Assembly: GCA_014529385.2 (NCBI GenBank)
Contig: CM043942.1
Coordinates: 49,610,274-49,674,273 of the forward strand
DNA length: 64,000 bases
Origin: Adiantum capillus-veneris
Lineage: Eukaryota > Streptophyta > Polypodiopsida > Polypodiales > Pteridaceae
Direction of reading: 5' to 3'
Below are positions 54,846-64,000 of this stretch, piece after piece. The position numbers were made by a program, and so were the translations under genes. The notes below the pieces were generated by a model, which made no database searches, was not told the DNA's origin, and saw only the letters and a list, made by a program, of their open reading frames with translations. Numbering within the stretch: the first letter of the stretch is position 1; the number at the start of each line of letters is the position of its first letter.

Positions 54846-55600
54846 ATCTTCACATCCTCAAACCAATACTTGCAAACCAAATCCAAGTTGATGCAATCGT
54901 GCTCACTGAGTTGGAGAGACTAAAAAACAACGCCAGATGGGAACACTTGATCTCCTTGCTTTCCCACTTCCAAGAGACACACTACATCATTCAATCCCTA
55001 AATGTTGTCTCCATCCAGAAGCATATTCACCAAATTAAAAGTGATCCAAATTTAATGATGTCAGACATTCTATGCCTCCAAGAAACAAGACAAAACACTT
55101 TCTTTAACCCACTTGCACCAGATTTCAACCACATTCATTATTACAACAAATTTGGTATGTCAATCTTTCACAAGGACCATGTCATTGCTCACTCCACAAA
55201 GAAACTATCAGCCCTTGGAATTGAAGTCATTGAAGCTTTCATTTCTATACACGGAGAACTTTTGCTCCATGTAGTCTCAGTTTACAAATCACCAAAAATT
55301 CCATTGGATTCCTTGCTACTAATACTAAAGAGTGTGATCCATGCAGCTGCCGACATTGAAGCAACCATCATCATTGGCAACTTCAACATTGACAACAACC
55401 TCAAAAATACTCACTATCAACACTTGGAAAGGGAACTACACTCTCATGGATACAAACAACAAATCCATGATGTGACCACAGTGTACAACTCGAAGCTCGA
55501 TCACATTTGGCCAAAAACTCTTATGCCATCCACAGTATCAAGGACGAGATTTTTCTTTTGGTCAGATCACTCTCTATACATCTTTTGCTCCCAAAGTAAA
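54846..55600 (+). pseudogene. Endonuclease (EEP/APE-like) domain, right inverted copy
   Basis: This lies in the longer frame 54,662-55,900 on the plus strand. It mirrors the left endonuclease (SLNVVSIQKHIHQIKSDPN, DILCLQETRQ, LDHIWPKT). Two differences matter. The central motif reads IIIGNFNIDNN, so the catalytic Asp is changed to Asn. The 3' part keeps SRTRFFFWSDHSLYI, which is shortened in the left copy. Upstream of 54,822 the frame continues into unrelated loop sequence by chance. It is not attached to any Rep or helicase in its own orientation. Confidence 0.88.
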
Positions 55601-56049
55601 ACCCCTCTCCCTCCCCCCTCCCCCTCTCTCTCTCTCTCTCCCTCTCCCCTCCCTCCCATTAAACAAAAGCAAAAACACATGAAACTACAACATTCACTTC
55701 CTTTGCCAAGCTTTTTCCAGATGTATACACAAGCGCAAGATATTTTAACATTTGATATTCCTCTTTATCACTTGCGAATCTTTTCTTGTTGTCTTGATTT
55801 CATATATGCACGCCTCGTGAAATTTTCACTCTTTTCAATAACTGCAGAGCTTGGGCTAAACACAATTGAGTATGAAATATGCTTTTTTGAAACTCAGTGA
55901 GAAAGAAGAGCAACTCTACTTAAATTTGAGACAGAGAGTGCCGATTTAGTACAAGAGTTTTTTGTTCATCCATCAAGGGAAGGCCTCGTGATTTTATCAC
56001 TTGTTTAAATACAAAACATTTAATCTAAATTGCAAAAGTGAAGGAGTAA

Positions 56050-57095
56050 GACTTGTATACTGGGGCACTTATGGGACGGTGACAACAAGAGTTGGAAAAC
56101 CATTGACCGTCTAGTTACCCACTACCAACTAAATAGCTTGGAGGTCTTGTTGGTCCACAAAGTGAGGAAAGAGCTTGACAATATAGTGACACCTATCTGT
56201 AACGGAGTTAAACGGGAATGCCTGGAAATGGCCCAGAAGAAGTCTCTTCTGGAAACCCCATGCTAAAGACATCTATCAGACAATGATACATAAGAAGAAT
56301 TGGTCTAGCCCCCTTAACAAGATATGGAAAAAACAATGGCCGGATGAAAGGTGGGAGCAAGTAATGGAGAACATCTGGAAGCCAAAGGTTCCGCAGCACA
56401 TGAAGGTATTTTTGTGGAAGGTAATCTAGGGTGCTCTACCGACGGGGGTGAAGATTCAGGAAAGAGGGATTGGGTCAGATCGATGCTTGGGATGCAGGTT
56501 GGCTAGTGAAGATCTGGCTCACCTCTCATGGATTGCCCAACTATCAAAGGCCTCGTAGGGAAAATATGTAAGTGGTTCCAAAGAACATGGAAAATTAGTT
56601 TTTACAAGACTGGTCTCTTCCTTGGAGGGAAGAATTCGGGTGATCCTAACATCCTCATCAGCACTCAGATCGTCAGATACATCTTCTTACATAATGTATG
56701 GCAGACAAGGAACCGCCGTGTGTTTGAAGGAGGTCTTGCCAAAGCTTCGCAAAAATTATACAAGAAAGCAAAGTGCTAATATGGACGCTCGGATGCAAGC
56801 AACACTCGGAGGATTGGTCTAGGACTACTTGGGCTTTGTTGACAGTAGAGGGCACGCCTAGGACGGGGGAAAATCTTGGCTATCGGTAATTAAAAGATCT
56901 CAAAAGAACATGATAAGGGACCCTTTGTATCAAGGATAAAGGGGCGAGTTGGGTGGGATGGCTGCCCTGATAGCCGTTGTAATTATGATCCCTGGATGAT
57001 GTCATGGCTTAACACGAGCATGACAAGACCTTGTAATTATTTGGGTTGATAAATAGAATTCACTCACAATTGTGAGTTTTGCTATTTAAAAAAAA
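56050..57095 (+). pseudogene. LINE 3' end (zf-RVT-like region), right arm
   Basis: This is the mirror of 47,970-48,990 on the plus strand. The frame 56,528-56,779 reads MDCPTIKGLVGKICKWFQRTWKISFYK and IVRYIFLHNVWQTRNRRVFEGGL. Upstream frames carry the SPLNKIWKKQWP-like and MKVFLWKV region with stops. The 3' end keeps the full palindrome ACTCACAATTGTGAGT (57,062-57,077) followed by an A-rich tail (57,089-57,098). Confidence 0.88.
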
Positions 57096-57495
57096 AAGGG
57101 GGGGACTTGTGGAATGACCTCCTTTTGACAATGAAAAAAAAGATTTACTTTCTTTCTTTTGCCAAAATACTTTTCACTCTACATAAAATATGTCTCATAC
57201 AAAAAAGTTAAATTGGAGGGGAATTTTACTCCTCAATGCAGATTTGACTTTTGAATTTGAAGATATATTAGGATTATTATTTTCAAGGGGATTTTTTCAA
57301 GATCAATATTGATATTATTTTAATAAATTCTATAATTTGGTATTTTAAAATTTTGAAAATGACTCTAAAGAGACACTCATATACTTTTTCTTCAAGTTCT
57401 AGAAAAATTGACATCTCCACAAGTCACGAGGAAACATGCTATCCCGTCCCCTCTCCCACCAAGTTGTTGATTTTTTGCGATGATTGTGTACGCAC

Positions 57496-58553
<1,058 letters not shown>

Positions 58554-58611
58554 ATAGAGACGTTGATTTTCAACAACTACTCACAACAAAGTATCTTCAG
58601 TTTTCAGTAAA

Positions 58612-58624
<13 letters not shown>

Positions 58625-58673
<49 letters not shown>

Positions 58674-58869
58674 AAGAAGAAAAAGAAGATTAGTTCTACC
58701 TCCAATAAATCTTGAACTCTGAATCTGTTTCTTAGAAGGGAATTTGGACGAAGAAGAAAAAGAAGATTAGTTCTACCTCCAATAAATTTTGAACTCTGAA
58801 TCTGTTTCTTAGAAGGGAATTTGGATGACCAATCTACTACATGTAGGTAATAAAAAGGGAATTTTAACT

Positions 58870-58905
<36 letters not shown>

Positions 58906-59179
58906 AAAAGGCTTATTCGTATTATTTGAAAAATCTCTGAGAATACCTAGATGATGATGAATTTGAGAGAACTAGATCAAAAAATTGGATCTACAAGAAT
59001 TAAAAAATTGGATCTACAAAAATTGGAGCTACATGCACAAATTAAAAAACCAAAAACTACAAGAAAAGCCTCTCCTAAAGATAGTAAAATTTTCCATGGT
59101 AAGCTAAATGGAGAGAGAATGACAAGAGCTTTGAAAGGTAGGCCTTTCCACCAAAACCACACTTTGCAATCCATATATA

Positions 59180-59215
<36 letters not shown>

Positions 59216-59275
59216 TATATACACGTGAAGAGTAAGACTGTATGAATGAAAAGCCTTTTGACAATGAAAAGTAAA
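58625..59275. repeat. (GA)n, (CT)n and (CA)n tracts with unique spacer, right arm
   Basis: (GA)n at 58,625-58,669, (CT)n at 58,872-58,904 and (CA)n at 59,183-59,208. The segment 58,950-59,240 (frame 58,951-59,235: MMMNLRELDQKIGSTRIKK) is longer than the left arm counterpart near 46,140-46,270. It includes two direct AAAAATTGGATCTACAA copies. The frame is Lys-rich and short, and I do not call it a gene. Confidence 0.6.
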
Positions 59276-59752
59276 AAAACTTACTTCGTTTTTTTTTTTT
59301 TACAAAAAGACTTTCTACTCTACTAGGATAAATCATAAAAAAAGATAAGTTTGAGGAGGTTTTTTCTACTCAATGCAAATATGGCTTTTAAAGATATATT
59401 TGAATTTTTTTTCAAGGGAATGTTTTAAATACCAATATTGATATTATTTTTACAAATTGTCTAATTAATATTTTTAAAATTTTAAAAATTACTCTAAAGA
59501 GGTACTCCTCTACTCTTTCTTAAAGTTCTTGAAAAATTGACACCTCCATGTGTCACGAGCACCCTCGTCCCCTCCCCCACAGAGTTGTTGATTGTTGCGA
59601 TGAGTGTGTATACGCACGCGTACACAAAAGAGAGACTAAGAAAACCTGGAGGGTTGAGTATGTTTCTACAAATAGAGGGGGATTGGTTTGCTTATGGCAA
59701 AGTTAATCCATCCACATGCCAACTCTAAATGTAATTCAAGTTTTTCGCGGGG

Positions 59753-59757
<5 letters not shown>

Positions 59758-59800
<43 letters not shown>

Positions 59801-59936
59801 GGAGGTTTGTGAAAAGCCCATTATTAAATTCAACAAGAGTGCATTTGATTGTGTGAATCCTCTTCTAAGATCATGGCTAGGCCGATGTCAAAGCATGGAC
59901 ATGTGTGTGTGTGTGTATGTATGTGACATGTTTGTG

Positions 59937-59985
<49 letters not shown>
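59758..59985. repeat. (GA)n, (TG)n and (AT)n microsatellites, right arm
   Basis: (GA)n at 59,757-59,797, (TG)n at 59,901-59,916 and (AT)n at 59,940-59,985, the mirror of 45,417-45,643. Tyr-Ile repeat frames across these are artefacts. Confidence 0.88.
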
Positions 59986-59990
<5 letters not shown>

Positions 59991-60523
59991 CCACCTTCGA
60001 AGAAGGTGAGGGAGCAGAGTGCCACAATTGCTTCTTCTCAACCACATCAATGCACGGGTCACATACTAATGTATATATGTACATGCTGCCACCGTTAGGG
60101 GAAGGTGGGGGAGGAGAGTGCCATGATTGCTTCTTCTTAGCCGCAGCAACGTGCGGGTCACATAATAGTATTATTTAAAGGGGAATAATGAATGTGTAGC
60201 TTGGTGTTTAAGTATTGGACTCGTTCTACAAGGTTAAAATCATGACTACATAAAACATGGTGTGTGTGTGTGCGCGACAGTGTGTGCGTGTTTTGTATGA
60301 TTTATTATCCGTCCCTTACGCACCCACCCCCATTTTGGGCGCGCCCTTGCTCGGCCAAAAGCATGCTACTGCTCACTATTCGGCATGATCTACAGATTGC
60401 ATAGTTTGGACTCGAATCTATGGCACAATTGAGAGGACTAGTGCAACCCTAATGGTATGAGCGGTGTCAAAGAAGGCCACTAGCAATGTGCCTCATATTA
60501 CATATTGAGTACTGGGTCCAAAT

Positions 60524-61420
60524 TGCATCCATTAATTAATTTCCTATGAAGATTCCTTTCCACTCCTTAACTTTTAAAACAGACCACTCAAATATAGTCG
60601 GTTCCCGCGGTCTTGCAACTAGCCAATCCATTCCTGCAGTTCCGCGGTCCCTCCGGCTTGCCTTTTGTCGAGCGTAAGCTCTCTCCCCCCTCCAAGCATC
60701 TAGGCTGCCCAAACCAGACAGACAAAACCTGTGCACTCAACTCAGAGACAGAGAGCGTCCCCTCCAGATGAGTCGCACACCACCATTCTACTCCATGGAG
60801 TCGACGTGTGTCATGCACGCTGATTGCAGCTTTGATAAGAAATTGCAAGCTATCGATGAGATCGCAAGCACGAGAACTCATAATTAAACAAAACAGAGAG
60901 AAACATATTTAATGAAAGCTCTCTCGAAGTGCAACTGCCTTCCTCTCTCTATCTCCTGCATGTGTGTCTCGATTTCCCTTCAGCACACTAGTATGGGTGT
61001 TGAGCTCTATGCTCCAAGCCTTTCTCCCATAGGCTTCTACTCCCGCTCCGCAATCGTCCCTACACAGAGAGCACGGATCCTAGCCTTCAATCCAGCTATC
61101 ACAACTCGAAATTGCAACATAGCAAGGGAAAGCAAGCATAGACCATCCAAAAATATCCTTCCCTTTGTCTTCCCCTCGTCACCATAGATGGCATCACTCC
61201 TATAGTCTCTCGCTTTCTCCTTCATGCGTGGTTTCCTCCATTTTCTCCTCCAACATCACACGAGCATCTGTACAGATTCACGCTAATCTGACACATACTG
61301 CTGGTAGCCATCGCCATCCGGCCAACATGTTCCAAGCTCTAGGCCAAAACCTCGACTCCAACCAAGAGAGAATCACCATCCCTTTCGCTTCTCGCCTCCA
61401 AACAATTGGGTTTCGTGTTG

Positions 61421-61479
<59 letters not shown>

Positions 61480-62107
61480 CGAATGCGCGGCTTGTTTCCC
61501 TTTCCATCTCTCATGTGCCGCCTGTCAGAGCGCCCATCGCCCTCGTCGCCGTTGCTCGTGACACCTACCAGGGAAACGAAGGAAATGAAAGGCAAAAGCA
61601 AAGGAAGAGCAAATTCCGTTAAGCCTAGTATGGATCCCTTGGGATACCCCCTAATCAACCCCAAAAACTAAATTGTAAGGACATACTGATTTCCTTCTAA
61701 GATTCCTTGAACACCTTAACTTTTAAAACTAGGCGTTCAATTGGAGGTGATGCACGCGCTCCCTTTTGTATGCCTGTTTTCCCCTTGCCTGCCCCGCCGT
61801 GCCCTGTGAACTTGTGACAGTCAAACCACTCCTACTGCATCAGAGACAATCAACCCCAACATCTCACTGGCCTTGTTGGGTGCATGAAAACCTGCAACAA
61901 AGAAACAGACACACAGTACCATCGTACTCCTCCCTGCAACCTCGTCCTCGTGCTGATACTCCTCCGTGTCCAGCCTGCCCTCTGTCAAGTGTAAGCTCTC
62001 GCCCCCTCGTCGTCCTCGTCCTCCTGCCCATCCTCTTGCTCCACACTCCCCTTGACTTGTGTTCCATCGTGAGTGTCCCATCGTGGCAGTGGAAGCCATG
62101 GTCTGTT

Positions 62108-62144
<37 letters not shown>

Positions 62145-62735
62145 CCTCCATGTGTCCACCCATATCAGAGAGAAAAGAGAGACACACGGCTAGCTATGCG
62201 TGCCAGCTACCCTCTCAATCTGATCAGTCTGACTTGAAATCGACGTTGAACTCATCGCGATGGAATTAACATGCCAGATAGGCGAGCTAGAGACCATGAA
62301 GGGCAGAGAGGGAGACAGAAACTCCACACTCGCATCTGTGGCTTCTGGGTCCTGCACACGGGCATGAGAGAGACGTGAAGGCAGGATCGCTTGCACGATT
62401 CCACTGCTCCTCATCCCTCCAGCGAGTCATCTGGAGTAAGGCAAAATTTTCATGCCGTGGTCGCTATGCTATGCAGTAAAAGAGAATCTAAGGTTGCCTC
62501 GCATTGCTCATTGCCACCCCGATGCACCGCAGTCCACCATCTGGGCCCTGAAGGAGTTCCCTTCATGACAGTTATGGCCTGCCACCTGGTCTCTGCATCG
62601 TGCATCGCCCTGTCACGTGGCTCCCTTTCATTGACTCAAAGCTCACACTTGCTTTCACCATTTTATTTTGCTTCGAAAGGGTATCTTGTTAAGATACCTA
62701 TTAATAAGACCCGTTTACAAAATCGGGGCCACATA
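60524..62735. other. 2.2-kb extra block in the right arm, absent from the left arm
   Basis: The left arm reads continuously across this point (about 44,877-44,900), while the right arm departs after CAAAT (60,519-60,523) and rejoins at CTAGGAGAGAAG (62,736). The block is visibly richer in G and C than its flanks. It contains (GA)n at 61,424-61,477 and (CA)n at 62,111-62,141. An imperfect internal direct repeat pairs 60,535-60,590 with 61,690-61,740 (shared CCTTAACTTTTAAAAC), and GTAAGCTCTC occurs at both 60,674 and 61,990. No recognisable protein is present. It may be a non-autonomous insertion or sequence deleted from the left arm. Confidence 0.7.
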
Positions 62736-64000
62736 CTAGGAGAGAAGTTCCATAGAAAAGTTTAAATTGATGGGGATTCTTGGCAAAATTAAACTTAGAG
62801 AATATGAAGCGAGGCAATCTCATCATAGACACCGTTCACATGGGCATGGAAGAATCATGGGCTGACCTTACCCATAAGTGAAGAGCTAAATCGGTAAACA
62901 AAGAAAGGTGTGTAAGTTTGTGTGTGCACACGGCACCCAACTTGAAGTGGGGGAGATGGACAAAAAATCTAGTGTTTAAAATTGTTTTTTAATAAATTAC
63001 CTCGTGACTTTTTTATGAAACTCTTTGGATGACATTTTGGTACTCCTTGCGAGGTGTGAAAATCATTATGAGAGAATGTGTTTGCATATTGCACATGCTC
63101 GAAATAAACCTGAAATTTACTGTCAAATTAAACATTTGAAGGTTAGACGACCTCTTAAATGGTGGAAAATTAAATCTAAAAACCTTAAGATATACTCCGT
63201 ATGACTCTTATTTGTAGGTTTTTCAAGTTTTGAAAAACAACGGTGTGCATTTGCTCACATGCACGCATCAAAACGAGCAAAGACCTATAAGAGACGACCT
63301 CTGAAATTGTGGAAAATAAATCTAAAAACGTTCAAATATACTCAATATGACTCTTATTTGTAGGTTTTCCAAGTTTTGTTAAACACGGGTGTGCGTGCAC
63401 GCGCTTGCCTCATGGGCTGTGAATCAAAGAAGGCATTGGGCGAGCAAGATAAAAAAGAACAAAGACCTATAAGTTAAAGACGGCGTGTGACTCTGCTACT
63501 CTTAAGCCAATAGAAGGCTTAGCATTTCTTCAACCGGTAGTGACATGAGAGAGAGAGAGGGGGGGGGAGGGGGGGCAAAACCAAAAATAATGGTATGACA
63601 ATGACTCCATAAACATTTCAATAAAAGAACCACTTGTTTGCTATCTGACAATCTGGCATGAATGGGTCTTCTCTCTACCCGAATCTTAGTTGATTGCCAT
63701 GATCACAACTACCTACAGTTGTAACCAAGCAATATAAGCATTTCAAACAGTTGAAACGTTGTCCAATCTTTGATAAATATGTGGAAACAATGCACCAACA
63801 TTTTTTGCAGATCTCATATATGCACTTTGATTGAAGATATACCTTGCTACTCAAGAAAAAGGTTTGAAATGGAAGGTGCCTCCTCCGCACACTTACTCAC
63901 ACCCGCAGGAAAACTTTTGGTGTAGCATTTAATTGTGTGTAGCAGAAAATAGCATGAACATAGTGAGCATTTCATTAGAATAGATTACTAATGAGAATAA

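Noticed and set aside
61766..62269. 167-codon plus-strand ORF in the 2.2-kb block
   Set aside because: It runs through a (CA)n tract that gives a poly His-Thr stretch, has low-complexity composition and shows no motif. It is overlapped by equally long frames on the other strand.

Overview
The window looks like repeat-dense nuclear DNA from a land plant, probably a large-genome vascular plant such as a fern, lycophyte or gymnosperm. The evidence is Ty3/gypsy elements with plant-type chromodomain integrases, a Tat-lineage element with two RNase H domains, plant L1-type LINEs with a DUF4283-like ORF1 and a zf-RVT-like ORF2 tail, tRNA-iMet-type primer sites, and very long (GA)n and (AT)n tracts. 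No rRNA, tRNA, CRISPR or bacterial-type operon was seen. The species cannot be named from the sequence.

Layout. 1-761: an acidic open reading frame on the minus strand that runs off the left edge and is abutted by an LTR. 762-11.3 kb: a minus-strand Ty3/gypsy mosaic. The distal part (3.58-7.19 kb) is a chromovirus zinc knuckle-PR-RT-RH-INT-chromodomain. The proximal part (7.19-11.28 kb) is the gag and protease of a different gypsy lineage. 11.5-18.8 kb: a same-family LTR in the opposite (plus) orientation, swollen by about 152-bp tandem repeats and ending at a primer binding site. 19.1-25.7 kb: two L1-type LINEs, one with an internally inverted ORF2 segment. 25.7-43.7 kb: a decayed plus-strand gypsy element interrupted within its RT by a well-preserved minus-strand Tat-type element (28,362-37,116, TSD ACGT).

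43.6-64.0 kb: a giant imperfect palindrome. Arms of about 6.6 kb (left) and at least 9.2 kb (right, open at the window edge) flank a 4.6 kb centre. The centre encodes the Rep (HUH and Y2) and helicase of a Helentron-type rolling-circle transposon on the minus strand. Its C-terminal endonuclease (EEP/APE-like) lies in the left arm, and a second, inverted endonuclease copy lies in the right arm, almost against the Rep start. The arms also share a LINE 3' end, long (GA)n/(AT)n blocks and the end of a gypsy LTR. The right arm carries an extra block of about 2.2 kb.

Almost every coding region is a mobile-element protein, and most are broken by stops or frameshifts. The only candidate non-TE gene is the acidic ORF at the left edge. 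All element boundaries were aligned by eye, and those marked approximate should be read that way.
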